64,000 bases of DNA from Halobacteriales archaeon YIM A00010 (GTDB lineage: Archaea > Halobacteriota > Halobacteria > Halobacteriales > Haloarculaceae), in assembly GCA_025041175.1 (NCBI GenBank), contig JAKCFJ010000003.1, forward strand, positions 620,001-684,000, written 5' to 3'. Every line of letters begins with the position of its first letter. Position 1 is the first letter of the stretch. Below, piece by piece: positions 16,955 to 26,307 of the stretch. Position numbers and translations under genes: made by a program. The notes under the pieces are model-generated. The model was not told the DNA's origin. It ran no database searches and was given only the letters and a program-made list of their open reading frames with translations.

Positions 16955-18790
16955 CTACTCATCGACTACTCCGACCTGAACGTTCCAGAGATCCGCGTAC
17001 GTCCCATTACGGTCCAAGAGCTCTTCGTGTGTTCCCTGCTCAATAATCTTGCCGCCATCGAGAACGACGATCCGGTCGGTGTTGCGGACAGTCGAGAGTC
17101 GATGGGCGACGATGAGCGTCGTTCGATCTGCGGTCACCTCATCGAGCGACCGCTGGATACGGGCCTCGGTCCAGTTATCCACGTGGCTCGTCGCCTCGTC
17201 GAACACAAACATCGGCGGATCCGCGAGGAGGACCCGAGCGATGGCAAGCCGTTGGCGCTGGCCACCCGACAGCTTCACACCACGTTCGCCTACCTGTGCG
17301 TCGTACCCACCATCCAACTGGCTGATAAACTCGTCTGCACCCGCCGCTTTCGCAGCCACGACGACGCTGTCATCGTCGGTCTCATCGACGCCGTACGCGA
17401 TGTTCTCACGAATCGTTCCAGTAAAGAGGAATGGATCCTGTGCAACGTAGCCGATCGAGCGTCGGAGCGATGCCGGTGAGAGGTCACATACATCAGCACC
17501 GTCGACACGAACCGCCCCCTCGTCCGGGTCGTAGAACGCGAACAAGAACTTGAGGAGCGTCGATTTCCCGGCTCCCGTGGAGCCGACGAATCCGACTGTC
17601 TCGCCCCGTTCGATCTCGAAGTTTATGTCACGAATCACCGGCTCGTCGGTGCCGGGGTAGCTGAACGAAACGTGATCGTACGTGATACGTCCTTCAGGAT
17701 TGTCTAAATCGGTTTTCTCCTCGTGTCGTGATGAGTCCATACGCTGGATGCCGAGGATTCGTTTGGCTGCCGACGTAGCCCCCTTGTACAGTCCTGTGAA
17801 CCATGCGACGAAACGAACCGGCCGGATGAGGTCCTGGGTGTAGTAAATGAACGGGATGAATTCACCAGCAGTAAGCGCCCCCGAAAAGACCCAAAACGCC
17901 CCGTTGATAACCCATTCGGTGCCGATGAACAGTGTGATGACGAACGCAACACCGGCGAGGAGGCGCATTGATGGTTGGTGGCGGACGCCAACGAGATGGG
18001 CGTGCCAGTTCGCCACCCGGTGCCTGTCGGACTGGCTGTCGACTCGCTGCGTCTCGTGGCGTTCGCCGCCGAAGGCTTTGACTACCTGAATACCGCTGAT
18101 GTTTGTCTCTAAGAGGGCATTCAACCGGCCTGTCTCTTCGCGGACATCGTCGTTTCGGATCTCGTGTCGATCCCCGAACCAGCTGTTGATCGCGAAGAGA
18201 ACTGGAGCGATTGCTAGTGAGACCAGCATGAGTTGCCAGTTCAACAGTGCCATGTAGACGAGCGAACTGACCAGTATCGTGCCCCCCGAGACTGCGAGAC
18301 TGGGTCCGAACTCCAAGAACTGTTCGAGCGCGTTCACGTCATTGTTGAGAACGCTCATCACGTCGCCCGTCTGGTGACGATCGAAAAAATCCATGTCGAG
18401 TCGTTGGACGGTGTCAAACGCGTCAACGCGGATCCGGTGGAGTATCCGCTGTGCGAAAAGGTAGAATGCCCACTCCGAGCAAATACCAAAGCCCAAATCG
18501 ACGAGTTTGATTCCGGTCAAGAGCGCGACGGTGAAGACGAGCTGCTGGGTCGGATCGGCCGGGATCCACCCGCTTGGAAGTAGTGGGATCGTGTACGCCT
18601 GATCGTTGAATATCGCATCAAACGCCAGCCCGATGACGAACATATCAATATTACTCAATGACTGGGCAACGAACGACGCAACGATGCCTACGCCGGCGTA
18701 TCTGAGGTCATTTCCCCCGTTCTTCCGGACGAGTGTGCGGAGTGGATGTTGCTCGTCGGCCGCAGCCACGATCCGATCACGGCCGCTCAT
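16955..18790 (-). CDS. ABC exporter half-transporter, second gene of a pair
   Basis: 611 residues: a six-segment ABC exporter membrane domain (about 20-330) fused to an ATPase domain. Walker A is GSTGAGKSTLLK, the signature is LSGGQRQRLAIARVLL, Walker B is MFVFDEATSHVD with the catalytic Glu, and the H-loop His is in IVAHRLSTVRN. Its ATG overlaps the stop of the preceding gene as ATGA, so it very likely forms a heterodimer with that protein. Multidrug or lipid export is the usual role of this subfamily; the cargo is unknown. About 240 bases without a gene separate it from the CDF gene. Confidence 0.93.
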   Translation of the reverse strand: MSGRDRIVAAADEQHPLRTLVRKNGGNDLRYAGVGIVASFVAQSLSNIDMFVIGLAFDAIFNDQAYTIPLLPSGWIPADPTQQLVFTVALLTGIKLVDLGFGICSEWAFYLFAQRILHRIRVDAFDTVQRLDMDFFDRHQTGDVMSVLNNDVNALEQFLEFGPSLAVSGGTILVSSLVYMALLNWQLMLVSLAIAPVLFAINSWFGDRHEIRNDDVREETGRLNALLETNISGIQVVKAFGGERHETQRVDSQSDRHRVANWHAHLVGVRHQPSMRLLAGVAFVITLFIGTEWVINGAFWVFSGALTAGEFIPFIYYTQDLIRPVRFVAWFTGLYKGATSAAKRILGIQRMDSSRHEEKTDLDNPEGRITYDHVSFSYPGTDEPVIRDINFEIERGETVGFVGSTGAGKSTLLKFLFAFYDPDEGAVRVDGADVCDLSPASLRRSIGYVAQDPFLFTGTIRENIAYGVDETDDDSVVVAAKAAGADEFISQLDGGYDAQVGERGVKLSGGQRQRLAIARVLLADPPMFVFDEATSHVDNWTEARIQRSLDEVTADRTTLIVAHRLSTVRNTDRIVVLDGGKIIEQGTHEELLDRNGTYADLWNVQVGVVDE

Positions 18791-20700
18791 CGAACCACCT
18801 CATCTGTCTCTCCATCTAACCCACTCCTGTTGCTGACAGTTGTGTCGAGAAACGAGTCCGAAACCGCATCCGTCTCGCCGACCTGTACCCGCCAGAGGTC
18901 GGCGTATGTCCCGCTGTCATCGAGGAGTTGCTCGTGCGTGCCACGTTCGACGATCTGCCCGTCCTCAACGACGATGATCTGGTCGGCGTTACGGACGGTC
19001 GAAAGCCGGTGAGCGATTACAACTATCGTCCGGTCACCGGCGAGCACGTCGATACTCCGTTGGATCTGCCGTTCGGTCTCGTTGTCGATGTGGCTCGTCG
19101 CCTCATCCAAGATGAGAATAGCAGGGTCTCGAAACAAAGCACGAGCGATGGCGATCCGCTGACGTTGCCCACCAGACAGACTCTCACCGCACTCGCCGAC
19201 CTGCGTGCTGTAGCCCGCGTCAAACTGTGTGATGAATTCGTGTGCGCCAGCGAGGGTTGCGGCCTCCTCTACGGCAGTTTGATCGGCATCGTCGACGCCG
19301 TACGCGATGTTCTCACGAATCGTTCCAGTAAAGAGGAATGGGTCTTGTGCAACGTAGCCAAGGTGTTCCCGAAGACTACGCTGTGACACCTCACAGATGT
19401 CAGTTCCATCGATCCTGATGGTTCCCTCGTCAGGGTCGTAGAACCGGAAGAGGAGCTTCGTGATTGTCGACTTGCCGGCTCCAGTGGGACCGACGATCCC
19501 GATGAGCGAGCCCGGTTCGGCCGTGAAATCCACTCGGGATACCGTTTGTTCGTCGGCACCGGTGTAACTGAACGAGACGGTATCGTACGTGATTTTTCCT
19601 GCATTGCCCTGCAAATCATGCCCAGCAGCGGGATCGGGGCAATCACCTTCGAGGACAGCGACGATGCGTTTGCTTGATGCCAGCGCGTTTTCGTAGCTGT
19701 CGAGCACGTCAAGCATGAGCTGTCGGACTGGTTGGTAGAACGACTTGGTGTACAGCAGGAAGGTGAGTAGTGTCCCGGCCGTCAGTGCGTCACCCAGCAG
19801 TGCCGGAGCGCCGTTGAGAGCCATGTATGTGCCGAGGGCGAACACCCCGATGAAAGCGAGCGACGAAACCGTCCAACTGCTGAGATCGAACGCAAGCCGG
19901 AGCCGAATGGCCGACCACTTTCGATCGCGGTAGTCCTTCGACACCGCTTCGACGGCCGCACGCTCGTCGTTCTCGCGAGCAAAGCTCTTGACTGTCGCAA
20001 TACCGTCGATACTGTTCTCGAGTCGGGAATTCACCTGACCGACGCTTTCGCGGACCTCCTCGTAGATTGGTTCGACGCGGGTCGTGTACCATCGACTCAA
20101 AAGCGCCAGCGCGACCGGCATGAGTAAGAGTAGTGTCGCAAGTCGGGGGTGGAGCGTCAGCATAAACGCGAAGGCGACGAGGAGCTGGGAGAGAAAGCCC
20201 AGCCCTCGAAAGGCGTTCTCGCTAAACTGGGTGAGGTTACTAACGTCGTTGTTGAGGACGCTCATCACGTCGCCAGTTTGTCGGTCGTCGAAAAACCGCA
20301 GCTGGTGAGTGACAAGCGCATCAAACGTATCGACGCGGATATCGTGTAGCGTCCAGTAGCGAGCGGTCCCACTGATCCACCCGGCGGCCCAGTTCAGCCC
20401 AGTATCGAGGAGATACGCCGCGACGAGCAGCCCAACAGTGAACAGAACCTGCGTTTCGGTAGTGGTCGGGAGCAGACCATCCGGAACGAGAGGAAGCGTG
20501 TACGGGATTTCGGCGAAGAGGATCGCATCAAGCGCAACGCCGACAACCAGTGCCGGTACGCGCTGTGGAACCTGCGCGAGGAACATTCCGATAGCGGCGA
20601 GACCATAGCGGAGCGTGTAGGAGCGAGCATACTGGTCGATTAGATGCTGGAGGGGATTTCCGATTTCATTCGGAACCGGAAAATCAGACGGTTTACTCAT
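18787..20700 (-). CDS. ABC exporter half-transporter, first gene of a pair
   Basis: 637 residues from the ATG at 20700 (MSKPSDFPVP). An in-frame ATG at 20715 would add five residues. An N-terminal exporter membrane domain with six segments is followed by an ATPase domain: Walker A GPTGAGKSTITK, signature LSGGQRQRIAIARALF, Walker B ILILDEATSHID and H-loop IAHRLSTVRN. Both ATPase sites of the pair look intact (Glu after Walker B in each), unlike heterodimeric exporters with one degenerate site. A TATA-like GTTATAAAC lies near 20757-20766. Co-translation with the next gene is suggested by the ATGA overlap. Confidence 0.93.
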   Translation of the reverse strand: MSKPSDFPVPNEIGNPLQHLIDQYARSYTLRYGLAAIGMFLAQVPQRVPALVVGVALDAILFAEIPYTLPLVPDGLLPTTTETQVLFTVGLLVAAYLLDTGLNWAAGWISGTARYWTLHDIRVDTFDALVTHQLRFFDDRQTGDVMSVLNNDVSNLTQFSENAFRGLGFLSQLLVAFAFMLTLHPRLATLLLLMPVALALLSRWYTTRVEPIYEEVRESVGQVNSRLENSIDGIATVKSFARENDERAAVEAVSKDYRDRKWSAIRLRLAFDLSSWTVSSLAFIGVFALGTYMALNGAPALLGDALTAGTLLTFLLYTKSFYQPVRQLMLDVLDSYENALASSKRIVAVLEGDCPDPAAGHDLQGNAGKITYDTVSFSYTGADEQTVSRVDFTAEPGSLIGIVGPTGAGKSTITKLLFRFYDPDEGTIRIDGTDICEVSQRSLREHLGYVAQDPFLFTGTIRENIAYGVDDADQTAVEEAATLAGAHEFITQFDAGYSTQVGECGESLSGGQRQRIAIARALFRDPAILILDEATSHIDNETERQIQRSIDVLAGDRTIVVIAHRLSTVRNADQIIVVEDGQIVERGTHEQLLDDSGTYADLWRVQVGETDAVSDSFLDTTVSNRSGLDGETDEVVR

Positions 20701-21227
20701 GTATCCCATCCACATTCTGAAGATGTCGCCAGGATCGCTGAAGCAGCTCTATCACGGGTTTATAACAAATTCATCAACGATGGTTCGAGACCTGTGAGAA
20801 CGCTCTTTTCGTCGACATTGGTACCGAGCTGACTGCGATCTCGCATCGACTGAGCAGACGTGTTCCTGAAAGCAGCATTCGATACCGGCTGCTCGTGTGT
20901 CTTCGCCGTTTCGACATCCAGTGGTTCACGCTGGTTGTCGGAACGACCGTCACGGAGTGTCGGCGCAAAGAGGTTCGACATTCGTTACTACGACCAAACG
21001 TTTCCCACTTCAAATCCGCTATGGTGGTGTGTGTTTGAATACCATGCTACTGTCATCCAGCGATACGTCTGTCAGCTGAATCCGTCGGCTGATCACTTCG
21101 TGTGAACCCGGTCCAGCAGCTGAGAGAACCCTGATCGGATCGGAGCGCATCAACAGATAGCGTCTTTGCGAGGTCAGGCCCTCGTTTTACCTGAGACGCG
21201 GGAGTCGTTAGGGACGGAGGACCCACT
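20701..21227 (+). other. Gene-free stretch
   Basis: Apart from the probable promoter of the ABC pair near 20757-20766 and a Shine-Dalgarno-like GGAGG just before the DJ-1 gene (about 21216-21220), I see nothing here. Short open frames on both strands overlap and lack family features. Confidence 0.4.
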
Positions 21228-21782
21228 ATGGCAGAACCACTCACCGGTACGAACGTCGCTGTCTTCCTCGCGCCGAGAGGCACCGAGGAGGTCGAATTTA
21301 CCGAACCCAAGCAAGCCGTCGAGGACGCCGGGGCCAGTGTCGACGTGGTTGGAAGCGAAACCGGCGAGGCTCAGGCGGTGAACAACGATCTCGAACCGGG
21401 TGACACGTTCGAGGTAGAGAAAACCTTCTCCGAGGCTTCATCGAACGATTACGACGCGCTGATCGTGCCGGGGGGCTGCGTCGGCGCGGACCAACTCCGC
21501 GCCGACGACGATGCAGTGGAGATAGTCGAAGCGTTCATCGATGCGGAGAAGCCAGTGGGGGTCATCTGCCACGGCCCGTGGACGCTGGTGGAGGCTGATG
21601 TAGTAGACGGCCGGACGCTTACCTCCTACCCCAGCTTACAGACCGACATCCGCAACGCGGGCGGCGAATGGGTCGATGAGGAAGTCGTCGTCGACCAAGG
21701 GCTGGTGACCAGCCGGCGTCCCGACGATTTGTCCGCCTTCTGTGACAAAGTCGTCGAGGAGTTCGAAGAGGGCCGCCACTAG
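21228..21782 (+). CDS. DJ-1/PfpI-family protein (class I glutamine amidotransferase-like)
   Basis: 184 residues, the usual size for a single-domain PfpI-like protein. The nucleophile elbow [13 protein letters not shown] contains the conserved Cys followed by His, and an upstream Glu ([10 protein letters not shown]) sits where the family's conserved acidic residue lies. The glycine-rich [15 protein letters not shown] loop is also typical. Members act as intracellular proteases, deglycases or chaperones, often in stress response. A GGAGG about 8-12 bases before the ATG supports the start. Confidence 0.9.
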   Translation: MAEPLTGTNVAVFLAPRGTEEVEFTEPKQAVEDAGASVDVVGSETGEAQAVNNDLEPGDTFEVEKTFSEASSNDYDALIVPGGCVGADQLRADDDAVEIVEAFIDAEKPVGVICHGPWTLVEADVVDGRTLTSYPSLQTDIRNAGGEWVDEEVVVDQGLVTSRRPDDLSAFCDKVVEEFEEGRH

Positions 21783-21927
21783 TGCTGGAGCGCGAACGTG
21801 TCCATCGCCGGATTCCGTTTCGATGAACCGTATACGGATACCGTCGCATCGAGATATCAATAAACATTCAACAAGATGCAGCAGAATTGACAACCGTTAT
21901 TCCCAATTCCCTCTAAAATTTTCACCG

Positions 21928-22248
21928 ATGTCATGGACGTATCTCCTCATCGCTGCTGTCTTCGAAGTTGGGTGGGCAGTCGGTCTCGAATACACGGACG
22001 GATTCACTCGCCCGGTTCCCAGCGTATTGACTATTGCGGCGATGATCATCAGCATGGGATTGCTCGGACAGGCAGTCAAAACGCTCCCGATTGGAACAGC
22101 CTATGCTGTCTGGACCGGTATTGGAGCAGTTGGGACTGCTATCGCCGGGATCATCCTCTTTGGCGAGCCGCGAAACGTGCTGCGATTTCTCTTCATCGGT
22201 TTTATCATTACCGGCGTCGCTGGGCTGAAGCTCACTGGTGGTCACTGA
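21928..22248 (+). CDS. SMR-family transporter, Gdx/SugE-like guanidinium exporter
   Basis: 106 residues with four membrane segments. The membrane-embedded Glu is in [17 protein letters not shown], and the [19 protein letters not shown] stretch and GEP loop follow. The WAVGLKYT/GF...PS pattern and the Lys-Thr-Leu-Pro-Ile-Gly segment fit the Gdx (SugE) branch, which exports guanidinium in exchange for protons, better than the multidrug EmrE branch. Start chosen at 21928, where the protein begins [13 protein letters not shown]; the upstream extension is not membrane-like. It converges with the TrmB gene and the two coding ends overlap by 17 bases. Confidence 0.9.
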   Translation: MSWTYLLIAAVFEVGWAVGLEYTDGFTRPVPSVLTIAAMIISMGLLGQAVKTLPIGTAYAVWTGIGAVGTAIAGIILFGEPRNVLRFLFIGFIITGVAGLKLTGGH

Positions 22249-23056
22249 CCCGCTCTGAAAAACTCGTCGCAGCCTCCCACTGAGGCTGCCATTGATCCTG
22301 GACGGTACGGACCATACGCTCGTTGCTCACTTCAATCGTCCCGAGAATCATGTTCCGATCGAATGGATTCGCGACGTAGACGCAGATGTTCTTCTCGTCA
22401 ACGACGTCGTAGGTGTTATAAAGCGTGGCCGTCGTCCGAAGCTCGAAGTCCACGTGGGCATCGAGAAGCCGATCCAGCTCTGCAACGAGCGAGTCTGGCA
22501 TTTCGTCGACGAGCCGCTCTGTGAAGAAGAACCGGACGTTGACACCACGATCGAGCGTCTCGGCAAGGCGATCGATCGTTCGTTCATACACTTCTTCGAA
22601 GCCGAAAAGCCCACCAGCGTTCGTGGTTGCGGTGATGATGAGACTGTCGGTCGCAGCATCCAGTCGATCAGCCAATAGCTCAGCAATTTCGTCCTGTCCG
22701 ACAGTCGCAGGCCAGAAATGACTCTCCATTGGAGCGGTCGATTCTAATCGACCAAGCACCTCCGCCGCGATCGTTTCGTACTGGGTTTGCTGTCGTTGAA
22801 GATCGCGGGTACGGGCGGTGAGCAAGCGATCGATAGCGCGGTTCGGTTCGACAGCGACGTACGTTCGTGGGTGGTGGTCCGGCTTTCGACGGACAATATT
22901 CTGTGATTCGAGGCTGGAAAGAACGTCGTAGATACGGCCCATCGGCACATCACTCGCTTCAGAGATTTCCTCGGCGGTACCGGAGCCGAGCGTCAACAAA
23001 CCTCGATATGCTTTTTCCTCATAACTAGAGAGCCCGAGATCACGGAGTGAGGGCAT
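22232..23056 (-). CDS. TrmB-family transcriptional regulator
   Basis: 274 residues. An N-terminal winged helix-turn-helix (about 1-75, [25 protein letters not shown] and a recognition helix in [14 protein letters not shown]) matches TrmB regulators. A C-terminal phospholipase-D-like/TrmB domain (about 105-265) would sense a sugar or other ligand. A TATA-like AAAATTTATC sits about 30 bases upstream. Its tail-to-tail overlap with the SMR gene means the two are not in one operon, so regulation of that pump is only a possibility. Confidence 0.88.
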   Translation of the reverse strand: MPSLRDLGLSSYEEKAYRGLLTLGSGTAEEISEASDVPMGRIYDVLSSLESQNIVRRKPDHHPRTYVAVEPNRAIDRLLTARTRDLQRQQTQYETIAAEVLGRLESTAPMESHFWPATVGQDEIAELLADRLDAATDSLIITATTNAGGLFGFEEVYERTIDRLAETLDRGVNVRFFFTERLVDEMPDSLVAELDRLLDAHVDFELRTTATLYNTYDVVDEKNICVYVANPFDRNMILGTIEVSNERMVRTVQDQWQPQWEAATSFSERVSDHQ

Positions 23057-23205
23057 ATCTCACTCTCGACCCTATACGATGATAAATTTTGACGATTCCT
23101 CGTTTTCCCGATCGATCGTCGGGTGTTTGTTCGCAGGGACCGCACAACGCACACCTCCGGGGGCTATGCGTTGGCCGAGATGTACACCGTTCGAGAGCAA
23201 TGCGT

Positions 23206-23577
23206 TCAATCGCTCTCGATCTGTTCTTCGAGAAGGGCAACGTTCCAAACGTTGGCCTTCCAGACGGCGTCGAACAGCGTTCCAAGGATAGGCACCGATC
23301 CCACGGCGGTATCAACAGCGATATTGAACCCCATTCGGGCGAGCGTTCTAGGAGGAACACCGATTCGTGCTGCTTCGAGTACGATATAGAGAGAAAGGAG
23401 TGCTGCAACGATGTCTCCTGAAACGGGAAGTATACCTAAGACGGGATCGATCCCGATCCGGAAGTTCGTCCCGGGAACACGAACCGACTCGTCGAGGATA
23501 CGCGCGACCGATCGGGTGCGCCGGAGCATAGCCTGTTGTTTGGGTGGGACGTTCGATGGATCGTCGATCTCATCCAT
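23206..23577 (-). CDS. DUF4112-domain small membrane protein
   Basis: 123 residues from the ATG at 23577 (MDEIDDPSNV). The core reads IGIDPVLGILPVSGDIVAA and MGFNIAVDTAVGSVPILG, two glycine/proline-rich half-repeats with conserved Asp that define DUF4112. Two to three membrane segments are predicted. Function is unknown. A TATA-like GAATATATG about 30-35 bases upstream supports this start over an in-frame ATG at 23751. Confidence 0.8.
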   Translation of the reverse strand: MDEIDDPSNVPPKQQAMLRRTRSVARILDESVRVPGTNFRIGIDPVLGILPVSGDIVAALLSLYIVLEAARIGVPPRTLARMGFNIAVDTAVGSVPILGTLFDAVWKANVWNVALLEEQIESD

Positions 23578-23722
23578 ATCTTGATGGTTTGACTGGAGAT
23601 CATATATTCTCTTACCCTGCAACACCAACGTTCCGATTGATCGCGAGAGTGTCGGCAGGATTACCATCAAAGCATGATTATGAAAGCCACATATTCTTAT
23701 GACGAAAGTACGTCCATCAGAT

Positions 23723-23842
23723 ATGGCATCGAGAATGAAGCGATTGTTCAAATTGGCGTACTACATCTCGAGCGTGATCACAACGCTTCGGCTTCTCAAG
23801 AAGCTGGTACGCAAGCTTCGAGGACAAGCTACCCCTGGATAA
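23723..23842 (+). CDS. Candidate small basic protein, 39 residues
   Basis: The frame ATG at 23723 to TAA at 23840-23842 encodes a 39-residue peptide that starts MASRMKRLFKLAYYISSV and continues with LRLLKKLVRKLRG, a basic amphipathic helix. A TATA-like CATATTCTTATG at 23689-23700 sits about 28 bases before the ATG, as in leaderless haloarchaeal genes. I know no family. It may be a membrane-associated microprotein; it is unproven. Confidence 0.42.
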   Translation: MASRMKRLFKLAYYISSVITTLRLLKKLVRKLRGQATPG

Positions 23843-24159
23843 TCCAACACTTCTACAAACGCCCGTGCTCGACCAGCCAGATATGAATCTATCTGCGAAG
23901 TGACTACATTGAGCTATCGCTTACGAGGTGAACTGCTGCAGCAGCACACTTCTGTGACCGACCGCTCACTGCAGATGAAGAAGACAATTTTATCTAGCAT
24001 CTATATATAGATGGCTTCACTTTTATTAGCTGTCGGGCTTTATCCACTAAAGAAAGCGAGAACTCCGATACTGGCTCTATATGAGTGGGACAATCATCGC
24101 AGACGAATACGACGATTCAACGGTCGGAGACGATTTTTTATACATAATCCAATCGAACA
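23843..24159 (+). other. Gene-free stretch before the lipid kinase
   Basis: AT-rich and mostly featureless until the strong promoter at 24133-24146. No gene seen. Confidence 0.4.
24133..24146 (+). promoter_or_regulatory. TATA box for the lipid kinase gene
   Basis: TTTTTTATACATAA is centred about 20-25 bases before the ATG at 24160, so transcription probably begins at or very near the start codon. Confidence 0.5.
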
Positions 24160-25131
24160 ATGACAAACGACAACACGATTAATGACAGCAAAGATACGGC
24201 CACGACTGGCTCACGTGATGAGAGCGGCCACTGGCGAATCATACTGAATCCGGCGAGTGGGACGGGTGACCACGCTGAAGACGTACATGCCCGCGCTGCA
24301 GACCGTGGATACACGGTTAGGGAGACGGACGAAGCAGGCGATGCGATCGCGCTTGCGAAAGACGCTGCTACCGACGACGTCCAACTGTTGGCAGCGTGTG
24401 GTGGTGATGGAACGATACACCAGGTCGTCTCCGGGCTCGATCAGGCGGATGCGCTCGCTGACACCACAGTCGCCGTTATTCCCGCCGGAACCGGGAACAA
24501 CTTCGCACAGAACATCGGGGTAACAAGTATCGAACAGGCCTTCAATCTCCTCGAAACCGGGAAACGTCGACGCATCGATCTGGGGATAGCCGACGGTGAA
24601 CCGTTCACGAACTCCTGTATCGCCGGCCTCACAGCACAAACGAGTTCGGAGACCGATTCGGATCTGAAAGAACGGTTCGGTACGCTTGCTTACGTGATTA
24701 CTGGGTTCCGACAAGCGACCGAGTTCGATCCGCTCCACGTGGAGATCGACACCGCAACCGCGTCTCCAGCGTCAGCGGAATCAACGTGGACAGGGGAGGC
24801 GCTGTGCATTCTCATCGGCAACGCCCGGCAGTTTCCGAGCGGTGGGCAGGCGAACGTGGAAGATGGATTTTTCAACATCACGATCGTCGAAGCGATGCCG
24901 ACGAACGAGCTGCTCACAGAGACCGCAATACAGCGATTCTTCGGGGAAGACACCGAACACGTGACGCACTTCACGTCCGAGCATCTCGAAATCACGACTC
25001 AGCAGGGCAGACCTGTCGAGTTCAGCCTCGACGGGGAAATGAGCACCCATCAGCAGCTGTCGCTGCACGTTCGCCCCCGTGCAGTTGACCTCGTTGTCGG
25101 CCCGGAATACACTCCCGAGTCAGCGGAATAA
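24160..25131 (+). CDS. Diacylglycerol kinase-family lipid kinase (YegS/BmrU type)
   Basis: 323 residues. The nucleotide-binding motif ACGGDGTIHQVV (GGDGT, about residue 89) and the GTGNNFAQNIG motif (about 112) define the DAGK catalytic domain. The C-terminal half is the beta-sandwich seen in YegS, with VEFSLDGE (conserved Asp-Gly-Glu). It phosphorylates diacylglycerol or, in archaea, more likely a diether lipid or isoprenoid alcohol. The gene stands alone with its own promoter. Confidence 0.88.
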   Translation: MTNDNTINDSKDTATTGSRDESGHWRIILNPASGTGDHAEDVHARAADRGYTVRETDEAGDAIALAKDAATDDVQLLAACGGDGTIHQVVSGLDQADALADTTVAVIPAGTGNNFAQNIGVTSIEQAFNLLETGKRRRIDLGIADGEPFTNSCIAGLTAQTSSETDSDLKERFGTLAYVITGFRQATEFDPLHVEIDTATASPASAESTWTGEALCILIGNARQFPSGGQANVEDGFFNITIVEAMPTNELLTETAIQRFFGEDTEHVTHFTSEHLEITTQQGRPVEFSLDGEMSTHQQLSLHVRPRAVDLVVGPEYTPESAE

Positions 25132-25412
25132 TACACCCGAACGGTTGAACGAGCTTGGTACAGTCGGAGGAGGACTCGTCGAAACGCTGTATTCGGGTGC
25201 AGGCATTCAACATCGCCGTTGTTATATAATATTTCAGCTAATAACTAGAATCAGCTAGGTCTATTTCTAATTCATGAACTGTCGTGAAATATAGATCGAC
25301 AATCCATATTTTGTGGGGAGATATGCATTAGGTATCTCACTTGTCCAGATTGAGATCTCCAGTAAATAAACCAGGCTTCCAGCAGTTGATACAGGGTCTG
25401 CCCTGTTTAGAG

Positions 25413-26087
25413 CTATTTTTTCTCGAATTCCGATTCTAATACTTCGATCATTATCTTCTTCTCAGCTTTCTGAAGATGATCTGAGACTGTATTGGGCGCA
25501 CACCCGAGCTGGTCAGCTATGTCTCCGTGGGTCGTCTCACGCGGATGTTCGTAGTAGCCGAGATTGAACGCTGTAACTACCGCTTCCCGCTGTCGCTCGC
25601 TTAGCATCGAGATTGGTGTGTCATGACTTCGATCGAATTCACCGATCGTAGTGATTTCAAATTCCATATTAGACGACAGTTTACTGATTGCCGTTTGGAG
25701 CGTCGACGAACTACCGACAATACGTACGTGAACCTGTCTATCACGGTAGATGACTGGTTTAGCGACGACCAGTTCCTCTTGCGTGAGTGCCCCGAACACA
25801 TCTTGTAGTAGCGGTACTGTCGAGGGAACGAGAGTGCCGAGGAGATTGAATTTCCCATCTGTTACGGGTGCTGTCTCGACTATCTGGAGACCGTTCGAGC
25901 CGTCTAGTTCGGCACGGACGCGGTCCATATCTCCATCCACTTCGAAGAGCACTGTTGGTCTCCCTCGCGGGGAAATATTCAGGTCAAACAGTCGGGCTTC
26001 AGTCACGTACGAGGACCCTGCCAACACCTGGAAGAATTCAGGCGCTTTTTCCAGATCTGGTGTACCGGTTGCTTGTATGTATTTCAT
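25413..26087 (-). CDS. Bat-like HTH-10 transcriptional regulator
   Basis: 224 residues from the ATG at 26087. The C-terminal 60 residues (LSERQREAVVTAFNLGYYEHPRETT, then DIADQLGCAPNTVSDHLQKAE) form the HTH-10 domain of bacterio-opsin activator-like proteins. The N-terminal part is the usual variable sensor beta-sheet domain. The start is chosen because a CCTTTAAATA box at 26110-26120 (minus strand) lies about 28 bases before this ATG; in-frame ATGs at 26111 and 26105 fall at or before the box. It is divergent from the large kinase-like gene at 26308 and may control it. Confidence 0.87.
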   Translation of the reverse strand: MKYIQATGTPDLEKAPEFFQVLAGSSYVTEARLFDLNISPRGRPTVLFEVDGDMDRVRAELDGSNGLQIVETAPVTDGKFNLLGTLVPSTVPLLQDVFGALTQEELVVAKPVIYRDRQVHVRIVGSSSTLQTAISKLSSNMEFEITTIGEFDRSHDTPISMLSERQREAVVTAFNLGYYEHPRETTHGDIADQLGCAPNTVSDHLQKAEKKIMIEVLESEFEKK

Positions 26088-26109
26088 AGTGCCATACTGT
26101 GTCATACCC

Positions 26110-26120
26110 ATATTTAAAGG
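26110..26120 (-). promoter_or_regulatory. TATA box for the Bat-like regulator
   Basis: On the minus strand CCTTTAAATAT, spaced for leaderless transcription from 26087. It decides between three in-frame start codons. Confidence 0.45.
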
Positions 26121-26307
26121 CCACGACTATACTCGCCAGAGAGATTTATTCTATAACGGCCCAACGTATTCGCATGGTGATTACTGAATCGGCATCTGTC
26201 TATAAGACAGGAAACGGGAGTAGAACTGGAGATACAGGGAGAAAATGATTAGAGGCATAAAATAATGGCAGTTAATAGTGAAAACAATTTCAATACAGGT
26301 GGGGTAA

